A stretch of DNA of 64,000 bases from NCBI RefSeq assembly GCF_900109175.1, contig NZ_FNZE01000001.1:403981-467980 (forward strand), read 5' to 3'. How positions within the stretch are numbered: the stretch's first letter is position 1; each line of letters starts with the position of its first letter. The notes below the pieces were generated by a model. It had not been told where the DNA came from. It did no database searches and was given only the letters and a program-made list of their open reading frames with translations. The translations under genes and the position numbers were made by a program. The DNA comes from Pseudomonas linyingensis. GTDB lineage: Bacteria; Pseudomonadota; Gammaproteobacteria; Pseudomonadales; Pseudomonadaceae. Below are positions 8,702 to 17,121 of this stretch, in pieces.

Positions 8702-9894
8702 CAAAGGGCATTCCTGATTCGTTGCAGGTGGGCGACCTGGCGGGTGAACTGGGCGGGATGGATGCGCTGCTCGCCGAGCGGGCGCATGGCCTGGCCGATC
8801 TGGCTGGGCGTCTGGCGACTGAAGCGGGCGAGCAGTTGCCACTGCTCGGTGACTGGCAGGCGCTCGAAGCCGGGATGGCGCTGGCGGGCGCGCTGGCGCA
8901 CCTCGGCCTGCAGGCGGGCGAGCAGGGCGGCGTGGCCCTGCTGGCGGCAGAGGAACTCGGCGCAGGCGTGCAGGTGCTCGCCCAACTGGCGGCGTGCCGG
9001 CGGCGCATCGGCCTGCAGCGGTCCGTGGCGCACACCGAAGTGCCAGAGCAGCAGGGCCAGCAGCACGGCGAGGGCGATGAGCGCCGCGGGGAAGTGGCGC
9101 AGCAGCAGCCACGGCAGGGCTTCGCCGTCGATACGCTGCAGCAGGGTGACCCGGCTGTCCTGGGTCAGGTACCAGAGCAGCCAGGCATGGTCGTACTCGC
9201 CGATGCGACTGTTGCGCCACAGTTTGCCGTCGCTGAGCACGGTGACCAGGCCATCGCCGTGGGCCAGCTGCAGCAGGTGGGTGGCCTCGGCGCTGTTGGC
9301 CCAGGCATGGGCGCGGTTGCCGCTGTCCTCGAGGTGGTAGCGGGTATCGAAGGCGAAGTAGGCCGGCGCGTCCTCGTTCTCCAGGTACAGCTTGGTCAGT
9401 TCGGGCCAGGGATCTTCGACTTCGCCTTCGAGACCCACTTCGGTCAGCTCGCCGGGGGCTTCGTCGTCCAGGCTGCTGCTGGGCAGGCGGCGGATCTGCA
9501 GCAGGTCGAGGAGCAGGTCGTCGCTGCGCTGGCGCTGTGCGCTCCAGTTGGCCTCCGCGACCACCAGCAGGTGGCCACCTCCGGCCGTCCAGTCGAGCAG
9601 GCGCTGGCTCTGCGCGGCGCTCAGCTGCTGGCGCGAGCCGAGCAGCAGCAGGCTGTGGCCGGCGGCCGGGGTGTCGGCGAGGATCTGCGCCAGGCTGTCG
9701 GCGCGCTCGACCGCGATCTGACGCTGGCGCAGGAAGTGCTCGGCGGCCAGATAGGGATTGGCCTTGGCCTCCGGCGCCGGGCCGAGGTCGACCGTGCGCC
9801 GCTGCGGGTCGAGCTGGGCGAGCAGGAGGAAGGCCAGGGCGGCGAGCAGGGCCAGTGCGGCGAGTCCTGCCCACAGGCGTTGGCGGGCATTCAT
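8701..9894 (-). CDS. DUF4350 domain membrane protein
   Basis: The 397-residue protein has an N-terminal membrane helix (about residues 8-26), a DUF4350 domain with the RTVDLGPAPEAKANPYLAAE start and the strand LLLLGSRQQLSAAQ, and a second membrane helix in the C-terminal third (LIALAVLLALLLWHFG). The predicted topology places the middle domain in the periplasm. The ATG overlaps the DUF4129 stop (ATGA) and the stop touches the MoxR start. This gene occurs in the MoxR/DUF58 operon of pseudomonads; no biochemical role is known to me. Confidence 0.8.
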   Translation of the reverse strand: MNARQRLWAGLAALALLAALAFLLLAQLDPQRRTVDLGPAPEAKANPYLAAEHFLRQRQIAVERADSLAQILADTPAAGHSLLLLGSRQQLSAAQSQRLLDWTAGGGHLLVVAEANWSAQRQRSDDLLLDLLQIRRLPSSSLDDEAPGELTEVGLEGEVEDPWPELTKLYLENEDAPAYFAFDTRYHLEDSGNRAHAWANSAEATHLLQLAHGDGLVTVLSDGKLWRNSRIGEYDHAWLLWYLTQDSRVTLLQRIDGEALPWLLLRHFPAALIALAVLLALLLWHFGVRHGPLQADAPPARRQLGEHLHACAEFLCRQQGHAALLARLQAEVRQRARQRHPGFERLPVTEQWQLLARFSRQTPSQIGQAMRPLGEQRIHPAQFTRQVAHLQRIRNAL

Positions 9895-11465
9895 GGCGCC
9901 ACCCCGGCCTGCGCGCGGCTGTTCAGGCCCAGTTGGCGCCAGGCGTCGCACAGCTCGGGGCCGAGTTCGGCCGGCGGCGGGCGACTGCCGTAGGCCAGCG
10001 CCTGCCAGGCGTCGAGCAGGCGGCGGGCAAAGGCGTCGAGCGCCGGGTCGTCGAGGCCCTGCAGCAGCACCAGCACCTCGCCCTCGGTGTGCGCCGCCCT
10101 GAGCGGCAGCCGGCGCTGGTGCAGCAGGTGGCTGAGCAGGCCGCGGTAGAGCAGGGCAAGGGCGGCGCGCGGATCGACCGCCCACAGCTGTTCGACGCTG
10201 GCGGGCAGATCGTCCGGCAGGCTGCGTGGGTCGACGGCCAGGCCGAACAGCTGGGCGGGCGGCGCCGCGTCTGCCTCGCGCGCGGTCTGGCCGCGGACGG
10301 CGAACAGGCGCAGCCAGTCGCGGTAGCGCCAGGCCAGCAGGGCCAGTCCGGCGACCAGCAGGGCCCAGAGCAGCACCTCGATCACCGCGGTCGCGCCCTG
10401 CAGCCACGCCGGCGTGCGGATCAGCGGCGGCGCGTCGGGCTCGTCGGCCGCGCTCCAGCCCCAGTCGATGCGTTCCTCGACGCGGTGGAACGGCGGCGCC
10501 GCCAGCAGGGCCTGGATCTCCCGCCGAGCCTGTTGGCTGTCGAGCGGCTGGTGGGTCAGGCGCGGGGCCTGCGGTCCGGGGTTGTCTTCGCTGGGCAGCA
10601 GGCAGGTGGCGCTGCCGGCCAGGCTGACGGGCATTGCTGTCTGCTCGGTTTCCTGCGCCAGGACGGCGCCGTGCGGCAGCCACAGGCCGAGGCTCAGCAG
10701 CAGCACCAGGCTGGCCTGGCCGAGGCGCTCGAGCAGGCGGCGGAATGCCAGTTCGAGGTCCCAGGCTTCCAGCTCGCTGCGCCGGTTGAGGTACAGACTG
10801 AAGCCGCAGGCGACGTAGATCGGCTCCCAGACCACCAGCACCAGGGCGTAGCAGGCGTTGCTCAGGTGCTCCAGCCACAGCCACTCCTCCGGCGGGCGCA
10901 GCAGCAGGGCGAGCCAGCTGCTTTCGCTGGCGAAGTCGGTCGGCAGCAGCAGGTAGATCAGCACCAGCAGGCCCGTCCACAGCAGCAGCTCGATGTGTAT
11001 GCCGAGCAGGGTCAGCCAGCGCGCCACGCCGCTGCGCCGGCCTAGCGCATCGAGGCGCTGGCGGCGCGCCTGGCCGCGCAGGTTCTCCAGCTGCAGCAGC
11101 GGCAGGGTGAAGCTGCGGCTCAGGCTGAAGCGGCGCCAGGTCAGGCTGGCCAGCAGCTCGCCGCGCAGCAGGCCGGGCCAGGCGCGCAGGGCCTGGCCGA
11201 GGGTGGGCGTGGCGCCGAACAGGGCGCGCGAGAGGATGTGCAGCGGCAGGCGCTCGAAGGCCGGCTTCAGCCACCAGAACAGCAGCAGGGCGACGCTCGG
11301 GTAGCGCCACAGCAGCAGGCTGAACACGGCCAGCAGCGGCACGGTCAGCAGCGCCCAGCTGGCCAGCAGCAGGCCGGCATGGCGCTGCGCCAGGCGCACG
11401 CCAAGATCGACGGCTTCCCACGGGCTGCGCGGGCGCACGGCCACCGCGGCATCGCTCAGCGGCAT
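9891..11465 (-). CDS. DUF4129 domain membrane protein
   Basis: The 524-residue protein has several hydrophobic segments in its first 270 residues and a membrane helix near residue 350 (VIEVLLWALLVAGLALLAW), followed by the cytoplasmic DUF4129 domain (ALALLYRGLLSHLLHQRRLPL; LDDPALDAFARRLLDAWQALAYG). DUF4129 is often found in MoxR operons. I start at the ATG at 11465 (MPLSDAA), which has GGAG seven bases upstream; a TTG at 11498 would add residues without support. It is first or second in a leftward operon that continues into DUF4350, MoxR and DUF58. The function is unknown. Confidence 0.8.
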   Translation of the reverse strand: MPLSDAAVAVRPRSPWEAVDLGVRLAQRHAGLLLASWALLTVPLLAVFSLLLWRYPSVALLLFWWLKPAFERLPLHILSRALFGATPTLGQALRAWPGLLRGELLASLTWRRFSLSRSFTLPLLQLENLRGQARRQRLDALGRRSGVARWLTLLGIHIELLLWTGLLVLIYLLLPTDFASESSWLALLLRPPEEWLWLEHLSNACYALVLVVWEPIYVACGFSLYLNRRSELEAWDLELAFRRLLERLGQASLVLLLSLGLWLPHGAVLAQETEQTAMPVSLAGSATCLLPSEDNPGPQAPRLTHQPLDSQQARREIQALLAAPPFHRVEERIDWGWSAADEPDAPPLIRTPAWLQGATAVIEVLLWALLVAGLALLAWRYRDWLRLFAVRGQTAREADAAPPAQLFGLAVDPRSLPDDLPASVEQLWAVDPRAALALLYRGLLSHLLHQRRLPLRAAHTEGEVLVLLQGLDDPALDAFARRLLDAWQALAYGSRPPPAELGPELCDAWRQLGLNSRAQAGVAP

Positions 11466-11595
11466 GCGTGGCTCCGGCAGCGCGGCGCCGGCCGGCAAGG
11501 GCGGCTGGATGAGGCAACGACGATCACGACGACTCCCTGTGTTGGGTAACGGTCCCGCCCTGCCCGGTGGTGCACGGCAACCGCCGGCAACCCTC

Positions 11596-12573
11596 CTAGG
11601 CCGCCTGGCGCTGGCGTCCGCCGAGCAGGAAGTAGGCGCCGACCAGCAGCCAGAGCATCGCGCCGACCAGGTATTTGACCGTTGCGGAAAACTGCGTGAC
11701 CGACGACCAGTAGGCCTCGATGAAGGCGGCGACCAGCAGCAGGCCGATCACCCCGCAGACCAGGCCGACGCAGCCCCTGGCGGTCTCGCGCAGGGCGGCC
11801 CGGCGACTGCGCGGGCCGGGGGCGAGCAGGGCGCCGCCCAGCTGCAGGCCGGCGGCGCCGGCGAAGGTTATGGCAGTCAGCTCGAAAGCGCCATGACCGA
11901 CGACAAAACTCAGAAAGGTCTGGTCATAGCCGATGCGCAGCAGGTGGCCGGCGACGGCGCCGATGTTGAGGCCGTTGAACAGCAGGAAGAACAAGGAGCC
12001 GAGGCCCAGCAGCAGGCCGCTGGCGAAGGTTTTGAAGGCGATGCCGATGTTGTTCATGATGTAGAAGCCGAACATCAGCCAGTCGTCGCTGCTGCCGCGC
12101 TCGCTGAAGTGGCCGAGACGGCTGGCGTCGGGGTCGTACATCAGCTCCATCCGGGCCACCTGCTGCGGCGACAGCAGGCTGTAGATCAGGTCGGGAAACA
12201 GATAGACCAGCAGGCCCATGCCCAGCAGGCTGCCGTAGAACAGCAGGCTGGCGAGCAGGATGCTGCGCCTGGCCGCGCGTACCTGGCGCGGGAAGCCGTG
12301 GATGAGGAAGCCGAGCAGGCGCGGGCCGAGGTTCTGCCGCGGGCGGTACAGCTGCTGGTGGGCGCGCAGGGTGAGCAGCTGCAGGCGCTCGACCAGGCTG
12401 GTGCTGTAGGCGCGGCCTTGCGCCAGCGCCAGTTGCTGGCACAGGCGGCGGTAGGCGGCGGCGAACTCGCCGGCCTGCGCGCCGAGCGGCCGGCCCTGCT
12501 CGAGCAGCTTGAGCTGGCCGGCCAGGGCCTGCCAGTCGGCCTGGTGCCGGGTTTCGAACTGCGCCTGTTTCAT
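11596..12573 (-). CDS. Stage II sporulation protein M-like membrane protein
   Basis: The 325-residue protein begins MKQAQFETRHQADW, then has an RxYSTSLVERLQLL helical region and a membrane domain with at least five helices (from ILLASLLFYGSLLGMGLLVY to the C-terminus). The conserved FGFYIMNNIGIAFKTFASG and VGHGAFELTAI stretches mark the SpoIIM/DUF95 family. In non-sporulating bacteria it is paired with an RDD protein, as here, where the ATG overlaps the RDD stop (ATGA). The role may be in envelope assembly or transport; that is family-level speculation. Confidence 0.85.
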   Translation of the reverse strand: MKQAQFETRHQADWQALAGQLKLLEQGRPLGAQAGEFAAAYRRLCQQLALAQGRAYSTSLVERLQLLTLRAHQQLYRPRQNLGPRLLGFLIHGFPRQVRAARRSILLASLLFYGSLLGMGLLVYLFPDLIYSLLSPQQVARMELMYDPDASRLGHFSERGSSDDWLMFGFYIMNNIGIAFKTFASGLLLGLGSLFFLLFNGLNIGAVAGHLLRIGYDQTFLSFVVGHGAFELTAITFAGAAGLQLGGALLAPGPRSRRAALRETARGCVGLVCGVIGLLLVAAFIEAYWSSVTQFSATVKYLVGAMLWLLVGAYFLLGGRQRQAA

Positions 12574-13292
12574 GGCGTCCCTCGCAGGTCGGCGGCGATC
12601 TGTTGCAGGCGCAGCGGCGCCTGCTCGGCGGTGACCCCGAGCAGCGGCGCCAGCAGTCCGGCGAGCTCCTCGCGACGGGCAGGCGACAGCTGGCGCTGGC
12701 GCTCGCCGTAGGCCAGCACGGCACGCTGTTCGGCAGCGCTGAGGGCGAAGGGCGCCGGCAGCGGCGTCATCGGCTCCAGTTGCACGGCTGCCGGCGCGCG
12801 GGGCTGGTGGATCACCAGGGTGCCGGCGGCGAGGTCGCCGAGGCGCTGGAAGCGCGGGTTGGCCAGGCTGGCGAGCAGGCCGCAGCAGTAGCCCAGCGGC
12901 AGCATGTCGACGAAGCGCAGCAGGTTGCGCAGCAGCGCGGCGCCCCAGCCGACCGGCGTGCCGTCCTCGTGGACCACGCGCAGGCCGAACAGCTGCTTGC
13001 CGGGCGAGCGGCCCTGGTTGAGGACCTCGAACAGCACCATGTACCACCAGTTGAGCAGGAACAGCAGGATCAGGCCCAGGCCGATGCCCAGTTCGCCGAG
13101 CCGGCCGAGCACGCCGAGTAGCGCCAGCGACAGGGCCGCGCGCAGCGCCAGGTCGACGGCGAAGGCACGCGCGCGGGTCAGCGCGCTGGCCGGGCTCAGC
13201 AGCAGATCGACCCCCTCCGGGGTTTCCACCCGCAGGCGGGTATCCAGCAGCGAGGTGGCGGGCGTGGCGGGTGGCATGGGCGCGGGCTGCAT
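12570..13292 (-). CDS. RDD-family membrane protein
   Basis: The 240-residue protein has the RDD domain at about residues 35-165: ARAFAVDLALRAAL with the Arg and Asp of the family name, NQGRSPGKQLFGLRVV and the Asp in RFVDMLPLGYC. Two or three membrane helices are visible. The C-terminal 80 residues are soluble. It starts the unit that continues with the SpoIIM-like gene by an ATGA overlap. The start at 13292 is the most upstream ATG; MPPATP at 13277 is possible. Confidence 0.85.
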   Translation of the reverse strand: MQPAPMPPATPATSLLDTRLRVETPEGVDLLLSPASALTRARAFAVDLALRAALSLALLGVLGRLGELGIGLGLILLFLLNWWYMVLFEVLNQGRSPGKQLFGLRVVHEDGTPVGWGAALLRNLLRFVDMLPLGYCCGLLASLANPRFQRLGDLAAGTLVIHQPRAPAAVQLEPMTPLPAPFALSAAEQRAVLAYGERQRQLSPARREELAGLLAPLLGVTAEQAPLRLQQIAADLRGTP

Positions 13293-13417
13293 TGGGGGAA
13301 AGAATGGATGCTAGCGGGGCCTGGCCCGATGCGGCAACTGTCGGCGTTGTCGCGGGCAGGCCGGCGGCCGGGCGATTCGGGGTAGACTGCCGCAGCCTTG
13401 ATTCTGGAGCCCTTACC

Positions 13418-14851
13418 GTGACCGCAAGCATCTTCTGGTACGACTACGAAACCACCGGCATCGACCCGCGTCGCGACCGGCCGCTGCAGGTGGCCGGCAT
13501 TCGTACCGACGAGGCGCTCAACGAGATCGGCGAGCCGCTCAACCTGTATTGCCAGCCCAGCGACGACATCCTGCCGCACCCGATGTCCTGCCTGATCACC
13601 GGCATCGACCCCGGACGACTGGCGCGCGAGGGACTCGGTGAAGCCGAGTTCATGACCCGTCTGCACGCCGAACTGGTCCGCCCCGGCACCTGCACGGCCG
13701 GCTACAACAGCCTGCGCTTCGACGACGAGGTCACCCGCTACAGCCTGTACCGCAACTTCTTCGATCCCTATGCCCGCGAGTGGCAGGGCGGCAACAGCCG
13801 CTGGGACCTGATCGACCTGCTGCGCACCGCCTACGCCCTGCGTCCGCAGGGGATCGAGTGGCCGCAGGCCGAGGGGCGGGTGACCCTCAAGCTGGAGCGC
13901 CTGACCGCCGCCAACGGTATCGACCACGGCCAGGCCCACGACGCGCTGGCCGACGTGCGCGCCACCATCGCCCTGGCGCGCCTGTTGCGTGAGCGTCAGC
14001 CGCGGCTGTACGACTGGTGCTATCAGTTGCGCAGCAAGCAGCGGGTCCTCGAGCAGGTCCGCCTGCTGCAACCCATGGTGCATATATCCGGACGTTTTTC
14101 CGCAGAGCGGCATTTCCTGGCGGTGGTATTGCCGCTGGCCTGGCATCCGCGCAATCGCAATGCGTTGATTGTCTGTGACCTGCAGGCGGATATTGCGCCA
14201 TTGCTGGAGTTGCCGGCTGAAGCTCTCGCCCAGCGCCTGTATACCCGTCGCGATGAACTGGGCGAAGGCGAACTGCCCGTGCCGCTGAAACTGGTCCAGG
14301 TCAATCGCTGCCCGGTATTGGCGCCGCTCAAGGTATTGCGCGAGGAAGATTGCCAGCGTCTGGGGGTGGATATGTCGGCCTGCCAGCGTCAGGCGCAGTT
14401 GCTGGAACAGCGACAGGCCGTGTGGAAGGGCAAGTTGCCGGCAATCTTTGCGGACAATGGCTTTACCGCCAGCGATGATCCGGAGCAGCGCCTGTATGAC
14501 GGCTTTATCGGTGATCGCGATCGCGGTTTGTGTGTGCAGGTGCGCGACAGCGATCCAGCACGACTGGTCGAGCGCCACGGTTTGTTTGCTGATGAGCGTC
14601 TCGAGGAGTTGCTGTTCCGATATCGGGCGCGCAACTTTCCGCAAACCCTGAGTGCTGCCGAGCAACAACGCTGGCAGGAATTCTGTCGTCTGCGTCTGAG
14701 TGATAGTCGTGCCGGTGCGCCCAATACCCTGGCCGAGTTCGACAGTGCATTGGCCGAGTTGCTGCCGGACGCCGATACTCGCCAGCAGGCCCTGCTCGCC
14801 GAGTGGCAGGCTTATGCCGGACTGCTGCGCCAGCGCTACGGGCTGCCCTGA
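13418..14851 (+). CDS. sbcB: Exodeoxyribonuclease I
   Basis: The 477-residue enzyme degrades single-stranded DNA 3' to 5' and works in mismatch repair and recombination. The DEDD exonuclease motifs are visible: FWYDYETTGIDPRRD (Exo I), GYNSLRFDDEVTRYSLYRNF (Exo II) and DHGQAHDALADVRATIALA (Exo III). The ExoI SH3-like and C-terminal helical parts follow at full length. The start is a GTG at 13418, giving VTASIFWYDYE; the motif sits immediately after it as in other SbcB proteins. It is divergent from the RDD gene and convergent with mvaT. Confidence 0.95.
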   Translation: MTASIFWYDYETTGIDPRRDRPLQVAGIRTDEALNEIGEPLNLYCQPSDDILPHPMSCLITGIDPGRLAREGLGEAEFMTRLHAELVRPGTCTAGYNSLRFDDEVTRYSLYRNFFDPYAREWQGGNSRWDLIDLLRTAYALRPQGIEWPQAEGRVTLKLERLTAANGIDHGQAHDALADVRATIALARLLRERQPRLYDWCYQLRSKQRVLEQVRLLQPMVHISGRFSAERHFLAVVLPLAWHPRNRNALIVCDLQADIAPLLELPAEALAQRLYTRRDELGEGELPVPLKLVQVNRCPVLAPLKVLREEDCQRLGVDMSACQRQAQLLEQRQAVWKGKLPAIFADNGFTASDDPEQRLYDGFIGDRDRGLCVQVRDSDPARLVERHGLFADERLEELLFRYRARNFPQTLSAAEQQRWQEFCRLRLSDSRAGAPNTLAEFDSALAELLPDADTRQQALLAEWQAYAGLLRQRYGLP

Positions 14852-14962
14852 GCGGCGGTCGGGCAGGAAACTCCGGCGGGGGCTGTCCCGGCCTCCCGGC
14901 TCCGGATGGAAAACGCTTCGCGACTGTGCACTTATTGCCTGACGGCGGATACGCCAACAAAA

Positions 14963-14990
14963 AACGCCAGCAAGGCTGGCGTTTTTTTAT
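14963..14990. terminator. Bidirectional terminator between sbcB and mvaT
   Basis: A hairpin CGCCAGC (14965-14971) with GCTGGCG (14975-14981) is flanked by an A tract on the left and seven Ts on the right, so it works for both convergent genes. Confidence 0.88.
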
Positions 14991-15016
14991 ATTGCAGTGC
15001 ACTAAATGGAGCGAAC

Positions 15017-15403
15017 TCAGTCGAGCAGGGTCACCCAGCTTTCAACGGTGTCGCCGCCCCAGGTGGCTTTCCACTCTTTCAGGGTCTTGTGGTTGCCGCC
15101 CTTGGTTTCGATAACTTCGCCAGTGTGCGGGTTCTTGTACTGCTTGACCTTGCGGGTACGCTTGACCGGCGCTTCAACTTTGGCGGCGCGCGGCTGACGA
15201 CCAGCCTTGACGACTTTGCCTTCGCTATCCAGCAGGGCGAGGATATCCGGCAGGGACTTGCCGTATTCGGCCATCAGCTCGCGGAGTTTGGCTTCGAAGT
15301 CCAGCTCCTTCTGCAGTTTGTCATCCTGCTTGAGGGCCTGCAGGCGCTCCTGCAGTTGCTTGATGGCGGCTTCGGTCGAGCGGAATTCGTTGATCAGGGA
15401 CAT
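15017..15403 (-). CDS. mvaT: MvaT-type H-NS family transcriptional silencer
   Basis: The 128-residue protein has an N-terminal coiled-coil for oligomerisation (IKQLQERLQALKQDDKLQKE, about residues 14-33), a linker, and a C-terminal DNA-binding domain ending KGGNHKTLKEWKATWGGDTVESWVTLLD. The GGN-HK loop is the counterpart of the AT-pincer that reads AT-rich minor grooves. MvaT silences foreign DNA and represses virulence and phage genes in P. aeruginosa. The region upstream (15404-15658) is AT-richer than the surroundings, which would allow self-binding; that is inference. Confidence 0.95.
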   Translation of the reverse strand: MSLINEFRSTEAAIKQLQERLQALKQDDKLQKELDFEAKLRELMAEYGKSLPDILALLDSEGKVVKAGRQPRAAKVEAPVKRTRKVKQYKNPHTGEVIETKGGNHKTLKEWKATWGGDTVESWVTLLD

Positions 15404-15658
15404 TGTCGTTACCTTGGTAAACAGGTCTGCAGGAAATACAGGTGTGGACGAATAATAGGCACTGGATAATGCCGAGTAAATAGCCGGATGCCGTTTGCGG
15501 AGTGTTTGCCGGAAAATAATTCGAGTTTCGGTAATTGCGCGTGGTGGCGCACGCCTGCAGTATGTTGCAAGTTTTCCCGCAGTTTCCTGCCGCGGCGCTG
15601 CTGTAGTTTTCCCGCCGTCTGGCTAGAATGGCCCCTTCGATGTTTGCGGAGTTACCCC

Positions 15659-16510
15659 ATGCGTACTTTCCGGCTGGTCATCGCCTGCCCCGACCGCGTC
15701 GGCATCGTGGCCAAGGTCAGCAACCTGTTGGCCACCTACAACGGCTGGATCACCGAGGCGAGTCATCATTCGGATCTGGATAACGGCTGGTTCTTCATGC
15801 GCCACGAAATCCGTGCAGACTCCCTGCCGTTCGATCTCGAGGGTTTTCGCCATGCCTTTGCGCCGATTGCCCGCGAGTTCGGCATGCGCTGGCAGGTCTA
15901 CGACTCGGCAGTGAAGAAGCGCGTGGTGCTGATGGCCAGCCGCGAGTCGCACTGCCTGGCCGACCTGCTGCACCGCTGGCACAGCGGCGAGCTGTACTGC
16001 GAGATTCCCTGCGTAATTTCCAACCACGACGACCTGCGCAGCATGGTCGAGTGGCACGGCATTCCCTATCACCATGTGCCGGTCGACCCGCAGGACAAGA
16101 CCCCGGCCTTCGCCGAGGTCAGCCGGCTGATCGCCGAGCACCAGGCCGACTGCGTGGTGCTGGCGCGCTACATGCAGATCCTGCCGCCGACCCTGTGCCA
16201 GGACTACGCCGGCCGGGTGATCAACATCCACCACAGCTTCCTGCCCTCGTTCGCCGGCGCCAAGCCCTACCACCAGGCCGCCAAGCGCGGCGTCAAGCTG
16301 ATCGGCGCGACCTGCCACTACGTCACCGAGGAGCTGGACGCCGGCCCGATCATCGAGCAGGACGTGGCGCGGGTCACCCATCGCCAGCAGGCCGAGGACA
16401 TGGTGCGCATCGGCAAGGACGTGGAACGGAGGGTGCTGGCCCGTGGGCTACGCTATCACTTGGAGGACCGGGTGCTGGTGCATGACAACAAGACCGTGGT
16501 GTTCGACTGA
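15659..16510 (+). CDS. purU: Formyltetrahydrofolate deformylase (first copy)
   Basis: The 283-residue enzyme hydrolyses 10-formyl-THF to formate and THF, balancing one-carbon pools and feeding formate to PurT. It has an N-terminal ACT domain (FRLVIACPDRVGIVAKVSNL) and a C-terminal formyltransferase fold with [31 protein letters not shown] and the catalytic Asn-His-Asp set. It is divergent from mvaT, the same order I recall in P. aeruginosa. A second, clearly different PurU lies at 60.7-61.6 kb in the sarcosine operon. Confidence 0.93.
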   Translation: MRTFRLVIACPDRVGIVAKVSNLLATYNGWITEASHHSDLDNGWFFMRHEIRADSLPFDLEGFRHAFAPIAREFGMRWQVYDSAVKKRVVLMASRESHCLADLLHRWHSGELYCEIPCVISNHDDLRSMVEWHGIPYHHVPVDPQDKTPAFAEVSRLIAEHQADCVVLARYMQILPPTLCQDYAGRVINIHHSFLPSFAGAKPYHQAAKRGVKLIGATCHYVTEELDAGPIIEQDVARVTHRQQAEDMVRIGKDVERRVLARGLRYHLEDRVLVHDNKTVVFD

Positions 16511-16621
16511 TTCGCCGCCGCTGGCGCAACCGTTGCCATAACGGCATGACTCAAGACCCGCGCGGGCGTGTTGCCCGCTGGCGTGGTCGTTAGCGATACG
16601 CAAGGACAAAGGAGTAAGCCC

Positions 16622-17044
16622 ATGCTCAAGTCAATCAAGGTCCGCGCCTACATGACGCGCCACCTGGTGACCTTTCGCCCGGAAATGGACCTGTTCACCG
16701 CCATCAACCGCCTGCTCGAACACTCCCTCGCCAGTGCGCCGGTGGTGGACTCGGAAGGCTATCTGATCGGCATGCTCTCGGAGAGCGACTGCCTGCGGGC
16801 GATTCTCGCTGGCGCCTACTTCGACGACGCCCACGGTTCGGTCGGCGGTTACATGACCCCGGCGGTCGACACCATCGACGCCGATGCCGACATCATCGAC
16901 GCTGCGGAGACCTTCCTGCGCGGCCAGCGCCGGCGTCTGCCGGTGCTAGAGGATGGCCGCCTGGTCGGCCTGATCAGCCGTCACGACGTCCTGCGTGCGG
17001 TCAAGGAGTTCGCCCAGCACGAAAAGGGCCAACCGAACGAGTGA
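16622..17044 (+). CDS. CBS-domain pair protein
   Basis: The 140-residue cytoplasmic protein is made only of two CBS repeats: VRAYMTRHLVTFRPEMDLF to LIGMLSESDCLRAIL, and VGGYMTPAVDTIDADADI to LVGLISRHDVLRAVKEF. Such stand-alone Bateman modules bind adenosine ligands (AMP, ATP, SAM) and regulate other proteins. AAGGAG lies upstream of the ATG. Its target is not evident from the neighbours, purU and a HerA-like ATPase. Confidence 0.9.
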   Translation: MLKSIKVRAYMTRHLVTFRPEMDLFTAINRLLEHSLASAPVVDSEGYLIGMLSESDCLRAILAGAYFDDAHGSVGGYMTPAVDTIDADADIIDAAETFLRGQRRRLPVLEDGRLVGLISRHDVLRAVKEFAQHEKGQPNE

Positions 17045-17121
17045 ACGACGACCGGCAGGCGCGGCCGGTCGCCCGAGGGTGATGGCGGGTCGTGACCGCC
17101 ATACCAACGGGGAAATGGAAG

